Shown here: positions 33,582-42,414 of the stretch, in pieces
Numbering within the stretch: position 1 is the first letter of the stretch
How the letters are laid out: each line of letters opens with the position of its first letter
From: Rhizobium pisi
GTDB lineage: Bacteria > Pseudomonadota > Alphaproteobacteria > Rhizobiales > Rhizobiaceae
Direction: 5' to 3'
Assembly: GCF_003938655.1 (NCBI RefSeq)
Contig: NZ_RJJT01000007.1
Coordinates: 186,001 to 250,000 of the forward strand
Length of the DNA stretch: 64,000 bases
Translations under genes and position numbers: made by a program
The notes under the pieces: model-generated
Seen by the model: only the letters and a program-made list of their open reading frames with translations
What the model was told of the DNA's origin: nothing
The model's database searches: none

Positions 33582-34184
33582 ATGACAGAGATTGGATATG
33601 TGCACCGGCTGCATGCCGGTGCACCTGGCAAACCGATACTTCTTGTGCTGCACGGCACCGGCGGCGACGAAAACCAGTTCTTCGACTTCGGCCGGCGCTT
33701 GCTGCCAGACGCGACGATCCTCTCGCCGCGCGGCGACGTTTCCGAATATGGGGCCGCGCGATTCTTTCGCCGCACCGGGGAGGGGGTTTACGATATGCCC
33801 GACCTCTCACGCGCGACGGAGAAGATGGCAGCTTATGTCAAGGCATTCGCTGGGGAATACCGGGCTTCCGAGATTTTCGGCCTCGGCTTTTCGAACGGTG
33901 CGAACATCCTCGCTAATGTGCTGATCGAAAAGGGCATCTTCGACGCTGCGGTGCTGATGCATCCGCTCATTCCGTTTCAACCCGAGGCCCAGTCCACGCT
34001 TGCCGGACGAAAGGTGCTGATAACGGCCGGGCAGCGGGATCCGATTGCACCCGTTCCGATGACCGAGGCGCTGTCGGAACATCTGAAAAAGCGAGGAGCC
34101 GAGGTCAAGACGGTTTGGCACCCCGGCGGCCACGATATTGCGCCGCTCGAGATCAATGCGGTTCGCGATTTCTTCGGTGAGTAA
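33582..34184 (+). CDS. Alpha/beta hydrolase (MhqD/carboxylesterase family)
   Basis: 200 residues. HGTGGDENQFFDF (oxyanion loop), nucleophile GFSNGAN (Ser at about 106), acid Asp in AGQRDPIAP and His in WHPGGHDIA complete the triad. MhqD-like esterases pair with the ring-cleaving dioxygenase before it. GGAG precedes the ATG; the two genes form one operon closed by a strong terminator. Confidence 0.88.
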   Translation: MTEIGYVHRLHAGAPGKPILLVLHGTGGDENQFFDFGRRLLPDATILSPRGDVSEYGAARFFRRTGEGVYDMPDLSRATEKMAAYVKAFAGEYRASEIFGLGFSNGANILANVLIEKGIFDAAVLMHPLIPFQPEAQSTLAGRKVLITAGQRDPIAPVPMTEALSEHLKKRGAEVKTVWHPGGHDIAPLEINAVRDFFGE

Positions 34185-34195
34185 GAAAGCTGATT

Positions 34196-34223
34196 TGCGG
34201 GACCGGCAAATGCCGGTCCCGCA
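34196..34223 (+). terminator. Strong hairpin terminator
   Basis: TGCGGGACCGGCA pairs exactly with TGCCGGTCCCGCA across AA. It closes the dioxygenase-hydrolase operon. Followed by TCCTT. Confidence 0.75.
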
Positions 34224-34293
34224 TCCTTGCTGAAATTATCTCCTGTCGTAACAGTCGACAGGATGTGCCGAAAGCGCTCTTGCGCGGCATGCC

Positions 34294-34497
34294 TTAGGGG
34301 CGGGGAGGATATTTGCCCCTGATTGCCTTCATGTAAAAAACCCCTGGTGATTCCGCCATCGTCAAGCCGACGACAACCCCCTTGGGAACGCCTTCATATT
34401 CTCGTCTCTGACCGTTCGTCAGGTAGACCCGCAGATGCCGGCTGTCTTCGTCGTAGGCGAAGGCCTCGATCATTTTCGAATCAACCGCAGTTTCCAC
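34294..34497 (-). CDS. KTSC domain protein
   Basis: 67 residues: SKMIEAFAYDEDSRHLRVYLTNGQRREYEGVPKGVVVGLTMAESPGVFYMKAIRGKYPPRP, the KTSC domain, whose name comes from conserved Lys, Tyr, Ser, Cys-like positions; here Y, S and the final Y are visible while the C position is F/V. Often found near or in RNA-repair or lysyl-tRNA-related proteins. Function unknown; stand-alone. Confidence 0.75.
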   Translation of the reverse strand: METAVDSKMIEAFAYDEDSRHLRVYLTNGQRREYEGVPKGVVVGLTMAESPGVFYMKAIRGKYPPRP

Positions 34498-35172
34498 TTT
34501 GCACCCCGCAATTTTGGATCTGAGATTTCAGCTCGCGAACCTCGTTCACGATCGCAACGCACCATCATTATGCGGTGCCGCAGGAGCGTCAAGCATCATA
34601 TTCTTAAACGTTCATTTTTTTGTGATAGCTATCGTTATAGTTGATTTTTACAGCTTTCTCGAAAGTTCAATCTGTGGAAATCCGACATAGGCGGATCTCC
34701 CGCCAGTAGCCGACCTGGCCGTGGATCAATCGAACACTGCAATATGCCGGTGGTTTAACGCCGGATTAACCGCCCTATATCAAAATATAGCGTCATATTA
34801 ACCGTGGCGCCCTCGAAAGTATGAATAAATACAAAATGCCGAATCTCGCGGCAATAACTTTACTATCGCCGTTGAGTTGTCTGGGGGAGCCTGACCATGT
34901 GGCTCGGAAAACCAGTCCGGCTGCAGAATTTCGCAGATACTCGAACGAATCAACGCAGCTTCCGCCAATGTCATCACCGCCACGAGCCAGGCGAGCTGAG
35001 TGCGGCAGATGACGAAGGTCTATGTCAGCCGAGATAAGGCAATCGGTTCGGGTTATAACTTCGATGAAGCTGCGACGAGGTCAACTTCCGGTGAGGGCCT
35101 TGCCTTCTGCCTTTTCAATGACAAACAAGAGATGGATCGTTCCGACAACCGGCATTCGGTCGGTTCTCATAA
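34498..35172. other. Long gene-free AT-rich region with repeats
   Basis: 675 nt with no convincing gene; short frames occur on both strands but without Shine-Dalgarno sites or family resemblance. At 34745-34800 there are direct repeats of ATTAACCG flanking CTATAT-CAAA-ATATAG (34774-34789), possibly a regulatory site for the phosphatase gene. Confidence 0.4.
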
Positions 35173-35964
35173 ATGGATTACATGTTCAACTATCTAGGGC
35201 CATTGCGACAACAAATACCGATGCTGGCAGGCAACCGTAGCAGGCGCGCGCGCCTGACCTTTGCCGAAGGTGACTTTGCTGCGGTTTACGCGATGAGCGA
35301 TATTCATGGATGTTATAACGAACTCGTCGAGGCGCATCGCCGCATCGAGGAGGATGGTGCGCGCATCCCCGGGCCGAAACTCATCCTCATGCTCGGCGAC
35401 TATGTCGATCGCGGGCCGGATTCGAGCGCAGTGCTGGAATTCCTGTGCAAGGCCCCGCCAGCGGGATTCCAGCGTTTCGCCCTTTGCGGCAATCACGATG
35501 CGGAGTTGGTGAAGCTCTATCGCAAGCCGGCGCGCATTCTTGAATGGCTCGGTTTTGCCGGGCCGGAGACGTTGAACTCCTACGGAATCGACATCGAGCA
35601 TCTGCTGCAGTCGGCGGCTGGAAACGAAATGATCGCGCGCGTCATCCGCAACATGATACCCGAGCGGCATATTCAACTCCTGGAATCGCTGCCAATCATG
35701 CTGCGGATGGGAAGGGTGGTCTTTGTCCATGCGGGCGTCAGGCCAGGCATCGATCTCAACAAACAGAAAGACAACGACCTCATGTGGATTCGCCAGCCCT
35801 TTCTGGACGAAGGACCGCAGCTTCCCGTGCTCGTGATTCATGGGCACACACCTGCTCGCACCCCGACATTCGGTCCGCAACGCATCGGTATCGACACGGC
35901 GGTATCGGCGACGGGCCGCCTGACCGTGCTGACGATCAAGGGGACGCGGGTCGGGATCCTTTAG
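35173..35964 (+). CDS. PPP-type metallophosphatase
   Basis: 263 residues. All motifs of the serine/threonine protein phosphatase family are visible: SDIHGC, GDYVDRGPDS, CGNHDAE, VFVHAGVRPG and IHGHTPA. Cytoplasmic; may act on phosphoproteins or Ap4A-like dinucleotides. An ATG at 35182 is an alternative start. It lies between the intergenic region and the rkpK gene and could reverse phosphorylation by the polysaccharide tyrosine kinase, an inference from position only. Confidence 0.8.
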   Translation: MDYMFNYLGPLRQQIPMLAGNRSRRARLTFAEGDFAAVYAMSDIHGCYNELVEAHRRIEEDGARIPGPKLILMLGDYVDRGPDSSAVLEFLCKAPPAGFQRFALCGNHDAELVKLYRKPARILEWLGFAGPETLNSYGIDIEHLLQSAAGNEMIARVIRNMIPERHIQLLESLPIMLRMGRVVFVHAGVRPGIDLNKQKDNDLMWIRQPFLDEGPQLPVLVIHGHTPARTPTFGPQRIGIDTAVSATGRLTVLTIKGTRVGIL

Positions 35965-35965
35965 A

Positions 35966-36062
35966 GCATGTCGCGCGAAACTGTGCAGCGATTCTGCGAT
36001 CACGACATGCGGGAAACCAAAGGTCTGAAGTGCGACAAGCGAATCTGAAAGATCGCTTCAGG
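35966..36062 (-). repeat. Dispersed ~98-bp repeat (copy B, inverted)
   Basis: Read on the minus strand it begins AGCGATCTTTCAGATTCGCT and ends GCGCGACATGCT, matching copies A (25852) and C (56501). It starts right after the phosphatase stop. Confidence 0.75.
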
Positions 36063-36070
36063 GCGCACCC

Positions 36071-36105
36071 AAAATAAAACGCCGCGGATTTATTCTCCGC
36101 GGCGT
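36071..36105 (-). terminator. Rho-independent terminator of rkpK
   Basis: ACGCCGCGGA (36079-36088) pairs with TCCGCGGCGT (36096-36105); on the minus strand the stem is followed by TTTTATTTT. Ends the leftward rkpK transcript. Confidence 0.85.
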
Positions 36106-36134
36106 CTGGGTGATCACAGGTTCACACGTCTATT

Positions 36135-37463
36135 TCAGGCGTGGGTGACATCCTGATAGAGGTTGGTGCCGATGCCGGAATAGGCAAAGCCGTGTTTGCG
36201 GACCTCGTCGCTGCGGTAGATATTGCGCAGATCGACCAGCACCGGAGCACGCATCGACTGCTTCAGGCGGTTGAAATCGAGCGCGCGGAACTGGTTCCAT
36301 TCGGTGACGATGACAATTGCATCGGCGCCGGCGGCGGCTTCGTAAGGACCGCTCGCATATTCGATGTTCTCGATCACCTTGCGGGCGTTTTCCATGCCTT
36401 CAGGATCATAGCCGACCACTTGTGCGCCGTTGTCCTGCAGGGTCTGGATGATGGCGATCGCCGGGCTGTCGCGCATGTCGTCGGTGTTCGGCTTGAAGGT
36501 CAATCCGAGGATGGCGATCTTCTTGCCGCGAATGTCTCCGCCGACAGCCGAAATGACCTTGCGTCCCATTGCCCGCTTGCGGTTGTCGTTGATCGAGATC
36601 GTCGTCTCGATCAGACGGACCGGCGCGTCGAAATCCTGCGCGGTCTTGGCAAGCGCAAGCGTATCCTTGGGGAAGCAAGAGCCGCCGTAACCCGGACCGG
36701 CATGCAGGAACTTCGAGCCGATGCGGCCGTCGAGGCCGATGCCGCGCGAAACGTCCTGGACATTTGCGTCGACGCGTTCGCAGAGGTCGGCGATCTCGTT
36801 GATGAAGGTGATCTTCATCGCGAGGAAAGCGTTGGCCGCATATTTGATCAGTTCGGAGGTGCGGCGGGTCGTGAAGACCAGCGGCGCCTGGTTGAGGTAA
36901 AGCGGGCGATAGACCTCGGTCATGGTTTCGCGCGCGCGGTCGTCATTCAGGCCGACGACGATGCGGTCAGGGCGCTTGAAGTCCTCGATCGCAGCGCCTT
37001 CACGCAGGAACTCCGGATTGGAGACCACGGCGACATCCGCCGAAGGATTGGTTTCGCGGATGATGCGCTCGACCTCGTCTCCCGTGCCGACCGGCACCGT
37101 CGACTTGGTGACAACAACGGTGAAGCCTTCCACATAGGTGGCAATCTCGCGGGCAGCCGCATAGACGTAGGAGAGATCGGCGTGGCCGTCGCCGCGGCGG
37201 GACGGCGTGCCGACTGCGATGAATACAACATCGGCGCTGCGGACGCTTTCGCCGACATCCGTCGAAAAGGACAGCCGGCCGGTGCTGGTGTTTTCGGCGA
37301 CCAATTGCTCCAGACCCGGTTCGTAGATCGGAATGCGGCCTTCGCGAAGGGCTTCGATCTTGCTCAGATCCTTGTCGACGCAGATGACGTCGTGGCCGAA
37401 ATCCGCAAAGCAAACGCCTGAAACGAGGCCGACATAGCCTGATCCAATCATCGTGATGCGCAT
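36135..37463 (-). CDS. rkpK: UDP-glucose 6-dehydrogenase
   Basis: 442 residues. N-terminal NAD domain MRITMIGSGYVGLVSGVCFAD (GxGxxG), IPIYEPGLEQLV, catalytic Cys in GPGYGGSCFPKD, and the C-terminal UDP-binding domain with GLTFKPNTDDMRDSPA. Oxidises UDP-glucose to UDP-glucuronate, the acidic sugar donor of rhizobial exopolysaccharide, LPS and K-antigen. Followed by a terminator; its leader holds a 9-bp inverted repeat. It opens the polysaccharide island. Confidence 0.94.
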   Translation of the reverse strand: MRITMIGSGYVGLVSGVCFADFGHDVICVDKDLSKIEALREGRIPIYEPGLEQLVAENTSTGRLSFSTDVGESVRSADVVFIAVGTPSRRGDGHADLSYVYAAAREIATYVEGFTVVVTKSTVPVGTGDEVERIIRETNPSADVAVVSNPEFLREGAAIEDFKRPDRIVVGLNDDRARETMTEVYRPLYLNQAPLVFTTRRTSELIKYAANAFLAMKITFINEIADLCERVDANVQDVSRGIGLDGRIGSKFLHAGPGYGGSCFPKDTLALAKTAQDFDAPVRLIETTISINDNRKRAMGRKVISAVGGDIRGKKIAILGLTFKPNTDDMRDSPAIAIIQTLQDNGAQVVGYDPEGMENARKVIENIEYASGPYEAAAGADAIVIVTEWNQFRALDFNRLKQSMRAPVLVDLRNIYRSDEVRKHGFAYSGIGTNLYQDVTHA

Positions 37464-37492
37464 AATTCCCTCAAATCATTAGAGTAGAACGT

Positions 37493-37511
37493 CATGCTGC
37501 GTCGCAGCATG
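37493..37511. promoter_or_regulatory. Inverted repeat in the rkpK leader
   Basis: CATGCTGCG-T-CGCAGCATG, 9-bp perfect arms, 30-48 nt before the rkpK ATG. With a one-base centre it is better explained as a protein-binding operator than as an RNA hairpin. Confidence 0.5.
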
Positions 37512-37655
37512 GGGTCCGTCATACTGAATCTGGGCGAAAAGACAATATCGAAGATCGCTTGATACCCATATCGGAAGTCGAACTTGGGGCGCCACAGTTC
37601 GCTGCGGGTCATCCCAGGTTGCAGCAAAACCATAGGTTTGTGTGGGCGATATGAC

Positions 37656-37688
37656 AAGTCGAGCCGTTCGTCAGAACCGGCTCGACTT
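37656..37688 (-). terminator. Terminator hairpin of the BTLCP gene
   Basis: AAGTCGAGCCG pairs exactly with CGGCTCGACTT across 11 nt, 46 nt past the stop of the leftward BTLCP gene. Confidence 0.65.
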
Positions 37689-37733
37689 CAATGTCAAAAA
37701 CTGGTGGATGGGTTTAGCAGGCTGCGCCAGCCG

Positions 37734-38333
37734 CTACAGCCGGTACCAGACATAAGGGTCAGTTCCCGACTGAATCTTGTCCCAGCGCAGATCGGTGTCC
37801 CGCCAGTTCTTGATGCTGCTCAGCCTGTTGTCGAGCACGAGGTCGCCCTTGTCGGTCCTGACCACCAGGACCGCGTGCCCTTCACCGGAGGGCGTGTATG
37901 CCGTGGCGATCCGCAGGGCGCGCGACGACCAGCCCATCGCGATCAGCCGGCTGCGCTTGGTCAGCGCGAAATCCTCACAGTCGCCGCTGCGGACATTCAC
38001 CTTCCAGACATCGCCGTTCAGTTCGTTGCGGGGGTCGTTACGGCCGATCATCGTGCGATTGACCGTGCTGTTCACATCCTTCAGCTGGAGCATCTGCTTG
38101 TCATCAAGCGCAACGACCGACTGGCCGTTATTATCTCGGCATTCGGCCGGGTTCTGCGCGCAGAACAGCACCTGGGCGAAGGGCGGGATGATCTTGTCTT
38201 TTTCAGAGATATAGCTGACCGCTGGACTGCCGGGCAGGCCGCGGGCAAGACCTGCGGGACCGGCGGCAAATGCCGAACAAGCATTACCTGCCGTAAAGGC
38301 CAGTGCCAGAAGTGTAACGAATGTCTTCTTCAT
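37734..38333 (-). CDS. Exported bacterial transglutaminase-like cysteine protease (BTLCP)
   Basis: 199 residues. Signal peptide (about 1-23, cleavage near AFA), then DUF920/BTLCP with catalytic Cys in SGDCEDFALTKR, His in GEGHAVLVV and Asp in LVLDN. LapG, the best-known member, cleaves adhesins in the periplasm. A Rap-like adhesin and type I system are encoded about 8-15 kb away; whether they are connected is open, as no LapD partner is visible. Stand-alone gene. Confidence 0.85.
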   Translation of the reverse strand: MKKTFVTLLALAFTAGNACSAFAAGPAGLARGLPGSPAVSYISEKDKIIPPFAQVLFCAQNPAECRDNNGQSVVALDDKQMLQLKDVNSTVNRTMIGRNDPRNELNGDVWKVNVRSGDCEDFALTKRSRLIAMGWSSRALRIATAYTPSGEGHAVLVVRTDKGDLVLDNRLSSIKNWRDTDLRWDKIQSGTDPYVWYRL

Positions 38334-38643
38334 CTCTTAAATCCCCGTTCAGGGCAACCGATTGAGATCAGGCTTGCCTTTTGTCCCAGTCAATGGCATG
38401 GCGATTTAGTGATCTGCCAAGTATTAGCTGCAGAACGTCTGTCCCGTTCTTGCTGCTTGAAGGAGCATAGCCGGGGCTTGTCTCGATTGGTTTAAACCTT
38501 TCGCGACAATTTTAAGTGATACGGAATTCTGTCACACGCTAGCATGCAACCGCTTGATATGCAACTTAGATTAGTATGAGTCGATGGATTGCCGCGGTTG
38601 CCTCAGGGGTTTGATCGCCGCCTGCTTTGGTAAACGGAATCTG
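38334..38643. other. Intergenic promoter region before the first Wzy-like gene
   Basis: 310 nt between divergent genes. It is AT-rich in places (GGTTTAAACC near 38489-38499) and must contain promoters for both neighbours; no exact sigma or operator match was found. An in-frame upstream ATG for the next gene lies at 38584. Confidence 0.35.
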
Positions 38644-40053
38644 ATGTTGTCCAATCTCATCAACAGGCGGGTCTTGCGAGAGGTTCTTCTCGTTGCCTAT
38701 ATCGGCATGGTTATACTGACACTCATTCCGTTCGGCAGCGTCACGCCCTTTCCCTTCACCTTCGCCGCGATCGGAATGTTCGCCCTCGCCATCATTTCGG
38801 CGCTGCTGTTCGGAGAACCAAGACAAAGCAGATGGGTTTTCAGCATCACCCTGTTTCTGCTTGTCATACTGACCGGCTGGACATTCATCCAGACGATCGA
38901 ATTGCCTTTCAATTGGCTGGCGCATCCCGCCTGGAATGCCGCTCGTGACCTCGCAGGCGCCCGATACGCTGCGATCTCGGTCGAGCCGGCCGACACGCTG
39001 GCGTCGATCCTCTTGATCGCCCTGCCTTTCGTTACCTTCCTGACCGGGCTTCTCTTATGCGACACCGATCAGCGCGCGAGAAAAGTGCTTTCCCGGCTCG
39101 GGCTTTCGGCGGGCGTTATCGCCGTTTTCGGCCTGCTGCAGTTTTCGATGTTTCCCAACATTCTGATCGTCGTGGAGAAACATGCCTATCTCGACAGCCT
39201 GACGGCGGTCTTCGTCAACCGCAACACGGCTGCGACCTTCCTCGGGCTTGGGACGCTGCTCATGCTGACCCTGGTCAGGGAGATTACGCGTTCTTATTCG
39301 AAATATCCGCCGGGCGAGGCGGGCCGGAACGTTCTTCTGCTGAAATCGTGGATCTATATCCTGCTCCTGTGCGCATGTTTCACCGCGCTGATGCTCAGCC
39401 GTTCGCGCGCCGGGATATTCGCAACCTTTGTCGGCGCTCTCATCTATTTTCCCTGGCTCGTCGTCAATTGGAACAGCTCGAGACGTTTTCTCAGGCCGGG
39501 GCCGAGATGGCACTCGATGCTGAAGTTCCTCGCGGGCGGTGTCTTCGTCGTCGTGCTGCTGGCGCTATTTGCGGGCCAGGCGATCTTGCGTGCGCAAGAG
39601 CGGCGGCTTGAAGACGATGATCGATTCTGCATCCTGCCGGGCATATGGCGTGCCATTTTGGATCATTGGCTGACGGGAACCGGTCTCGGGACATTCCGGA
39701 CGGTGTTTTCCGCCTATCGCGATCCTGCCTGCGGAATTTTCGGCATCTTCGATCGCGCACACAATTTCTATCTCGAAGGATTTCTGGGCCTGGGGATCAT
39801 TTTTCCGCTTGCGGCGGTCCTCGTCTTTTCGGTCCTCGTCAAGGTGTTCTGGCGCGGCCTCGCCGAAAGGCGGCGCCTGAGACATTATGTCCTTCTCGGC
39901 ATTGCGGCGACGGTTTTGGTCGCTCTTCATGCGGCGGTCGACTTCTCCCTGCAAATACCGGGTTTTGCTGTGTTTTTCTCGGCTTTTCTCAGTGCGGTCG
40001 TCGCGATTAGTCTGGGGCGCAGCCACCCGGAAACGGACCGGCAATATGTATGA
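38644..40053 (+). CDS. O-antigen ligase/Wzy polymerase-like membrane protein
   Basis: 469 residues from ATG 38644, about ten to eleven membrane spans. LSRSRAGIFATFVGALIYFPW and a large periplasmic loop with LTGTGLGTFRTVFSAYRD, then DRAHNFYLEGFLGLGIIF, are typical of the Wzy/WaaL superfamily (Wzy_C). These join repeat units or ligate polymer. The island encodes another Wzy-like protein at 57866. A start at 38584 would add 20 residues. First gene of the rightward export set. Confidence 0.82.
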   Translation: MLSNLINRRVLREVLLVAYIGMVILTLIPFGSVTPFPFTFAAIGMFALAIISALLFGEPRQSRWVFSITLFLLVILTGWTFIQTIELPFNWLAHPAWNAARDLAGARYAAISVEPADTLASILLIALPFVTFLTGLLLCDTDQRARKVLSRLGLSAGVIAVFGLLQFSMFPNILIVVEKHAYLDSLTAVFVNRNTAATFLGLGTLLMLTLVREITRSYSKYPPGEAGRNVLLLKSWIYILLLCACFTALMLSRSRAGIFATFVGALIYFPWLVVNWNSSRRFLRPGPRWHSMLKFLAGGVFVVVLLALFAGQAILRAQERRLEDDDRFCILPGIWRAILDHWLTGTGLGTFRTVFSAYRDPACGIFGIFDRAHNFYLEGFLGLGIIFPLAAVLVFSVLVKVFWRGLAERRRLRHYVLLGIAATVLVALHAAVDFSLQIPGFAVFFSAFLSAVVAISLGRSHPETDRQYV

Positions 40054-40358
40054 CTACTAACTAATTAATGGCCTAAATGGATGGTTTTTATGAAGGTTTT
40101 TCGAAATTGGGAATTGTATTGATGCCGCGCTGTTGACTCTCAAACGCAAGAGATTTTATAGCGGGTATAGCCTTTAGATTGTTGCCGGCGCCAGAAGGGT
40201 CGGTTGAGACCGTATTTGCTTCCTGAAGAGCTCGGCGTTGCCGAGCGGCCACAGTTAGAGAATGTTAAACGGCTTTCAGTGATTATTGATCGGGGATTGT
40301 CTTGTATTTTGTCAGATTGCGGGGCAGTAGCTCAAAGTGCGTCAACACGGGTTATTCT
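40054..40358. other. Intergenic region before the Wza-like gene
   Basis: 305 nt, AT-rich (ACTAACTAATTAATGG near 40054), likely promoter of the wza-like operon. A start at 40302 in the frame of the next gene lies in it. No other element seen. Confidence 0.35.
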
Positions 40359-41570
40359 ATGGGTTGTTTTCCTGTCGGTAGTACACGCGTCGCCATTGTT
40401 GTAGCGCTAATGAGTATATTGGCAAGCTGCACGTCCTTGCCAAGATCCGGTCCCGATCACAAAGATGTCGATCGAGATGCAACGGTGAAAGTGACAACGA
40501 AAGAGCGTCGCGTCGGCATCGATTACGCCCTCGTCGATCTCAGTAAAAACGTCCTGCCGTATTTCACCTCTCCCCAGCCGACCTCCTTCAAGGGTTTTGG
40601 CGGCGGTCGAGGCGGAGCGCCCGAAATTCCACTCGGTTACGGCGACGTCGTTCAGGTTGCCATCTTCGAAGCACAGTCCGGCGGTCTCTTCATTCCGTCC
40701 GATGCCGGCAGCCGACCCGGTAATTACATCTCGCTGCCAAGCCAGACCATCGACAGAAACGGGACGATCACGATTCCTTATGCGGGACGGGTTCCCGCCG
40801 CAGGTCGCCTGAAGGAAGTCGTGGAGCAGGATATCGAGGATCGCCTGGCGAGCCGCGCGATCGAGCCGCAGGTGGTCATTACGACGACGACAAGCCGCTC
40901 CAGTCAGGTGGCGGTGCTTGGTGACGTCAACAATCCGCAGCGCGTCGAAATCAGCCCGGCCGGCGAACGCGTTCTCGACGTCATCTCTGCCGCCGGTGGT
41001 TTGACGACCAACAATATCGAAACGAATGTGACGCTGCAGCGCCGCGGCAAGACGGCGACCGTCGCCTACAACACGCTGTTGAAAACCCCGGCGGAAAATA
41101 TCTATGTCGCGCCGGATGATACGATCTCGGTCGATCATGAGCGCCGCACCTATCTCGCGCTCGGTGCCGCCGGCATCAGCGGCCGCTTCGATTTCGAGGA
41201 GTCGGACATCAGCCTCGGGGAGGCAATCGCCAAGGCTGGCGGACTGCGTGACGACCGCGCGGATCCGGCTCAGGTCCTGCTCTATCGCCTCGCGCCGAAG
41301 AAGACGCTTGCCGCAATGCACGTGGATACGTCGAGATTTGCCGGTGAGACGGTTCCGATGATCATTCGCGCGAATCTTCGCGATCCGGCGACCCTGTTCG
41401 CCGTCCAGCAATTCAAGATGGAAGACAAGGATATTATCTATATTTCCAATTCGGACTCTGTCGAATTGGTCAAGTTCCTTGACATCGTGAACTCCGTATC
41501 GTCCACTATTTCCGGAGTTGCCGACGATGCGAAAGATACTCGCAACGCGGTCGAAGATCTTGGAAATTGA
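40359..41570 (+). CDS. Outer membrane polysaccharide export lipoprotein (Wza/PssN-like)
   Basis: 403 residues. Lipobox LMSILASC (Cys at about 24) after a hydrophobic stretch, a Poly_export domain (PLGYGDVVQVAIFEAQSGGLF, then IDRNGTITIPYAGRVPAAGRLKEV) and SLBB domains (VAVLGDVNNPQRVEISPAGERVLDVISAAGG and YLALGAAGISGRFDF). Forms the outer membrane channel. It precedes the Wzc-like kinase, as in Wzx/Wzy systems. Confidence 0.9.
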   Translation: MGCFPVGSTRVAIVVALMSILASCTSLPRSGPDHKDVDRDATVKVTTKERRVGIDYALVDLSKNVLPYFTSPQPTSFKGFGGGRGGAPEIPLGYGDVVQVAIFEAQSGGLFIPSDAGSRPGNYISLPSQTIDRNGTITIPYAGRVPAAGRLKEVVEQDIEDRLASRAIEPQVVITTTTSRSSQVAVLGDVNNPQRVEISPAGERVLDVISAAGGLTTNNIETNVTLQRRGKTATVAYNTLLKTPAENIYVAPDDTISVDHERRTYLALGAAGISGRFDFEESDISLGEAIAKAGGLRDDRADPAQVLLYRLAPKKTLAAMHVDTSRFAGETVPMIIRANLRDPATLFAVQQFKMEDKDIIYISNSDSVELVKFLDIVNSVSSTISGVADDAKDTRNAVEDLGN

Positions 41571-41652
41571 TTGAAATAGGCTGGCCGGCACTGGTTGAGA
41601 ACAATCGGAGCCGGCCGTCTATGCCGCGGATTTCATGAAGGAAAGCATCGTT

Positions 41653-42363
41653 ATGGCAAGGTCAGGTGTTTATCGTAAGCTTGCATATAGCGGGATCGTC
41701 GTGGCAATGTTGGCCGGCATGACTACGAGCGCCTTTGCGGCCGCTTGCGTGAAGCTTTCAAGTCTGAATACTGTTGATATCAGCGGATTTACGGCGAACC
41801 CCGCCGCTCTGCTTGAGATGTCGGATCCGCTGGTTTTGTCATCGCGCGTCCGCGCGCTGGTTGGCAGCAGCGATGACGCGCTGGCGCCGGTGATCGAGCA
41901 GGCCAAGAAGGCCGATGCCGCACAGATGGCCGCTATCGGTTCCGGTCTCGGACGGGCGGCAAACAGCTGCCAGGTAACAGATCCGCTCTTCAAACTGGCC
42001 ATCGAAAAGGCCGTCGCCGAGGCGGCGAGCGCCGATCCGAACCTTGCGCCGCTCCTTGCCGCCTTTGCGAAGGTCCTCGCCGAAGGCGGAACCGCGGCGC
42101 TCGGCCCGGGTGGAAGTGCTGCAGCTTCTGCATCCGGCATCGGTAATGACGGGCAAATCGGCCCGACAGGACCCGGAGCGGATGACGGTACGCCATTCGA
42201 CGGCGCCGCCACGACTGCCGGTACGCTGAGGGTTTCGAACTTCGGTGATCGCTCGTCTTCGAGCTCGACGACCACCACGACAATCGTCAGCGTAAATGGG
42301 GCAGGGCAATCGTCCTCTGACTCGACGCAATCGACGAGTCAGAGTATCCCGGTCATACAATAG
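41653..42363 (+). CDS. Exported protein of the export operon, unknown
   Basis: 236 residues from ATG 41653 (AAGGA about 9 nt before). Signal peptide (about 1-30, cleavage near AFA), an Ala-rich helical part of about 130 residues with two Cys (ACVKLSS and SCQV), a GPTGPGADDG turn and a Ser/Thr-rich tail (SSSSSTTTTT, QSSSDSTQSTSQS). I do not recognise a family. It lies between the outer membrane exporter and the kinase, so it may be part of the export machine or a surface protein. Confidence 0.7.
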   Translation: MARSGVYRKLAYSGIVVAMLAGMTTSAFAAACVKLSSLNTVDISGFTANPAALLEMSDPLVLSSRVRALVGSSDDALAPVIEQAKKADAAQMAAIGSGLGRAANSCQVTDPLFKLAIEKAVAEAASADPNLAPLLAAFAKVLAEGGTAALGPGGSAAASASGIGNDGQIGPTGPGADDGTPFDGAATTAGTLRVSNFGDRSSSSSTTTTTIVSVNGAGQSSSDSTQSTSQSIPVIQ

Positions 42364-42414
42364 CTGGAATTGCCCGTAGATCTTGGCGCTTGACGCCTTT
42401 GTTGGAGATCGAAA

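Noticed and set aside
32017..33810. 597-residue leftward frame across ung, the dioxygenase and the hydrolase
   Set aside because: It spans three well-supported genes and their gaps; low-GC starts absent and no motif found.
34821..35197. Short frames of about 60 codons in the long gap before the phosphatase
   Set aside because: No ribosome site, no conserved pattern, odd composition; treated as non-coding.
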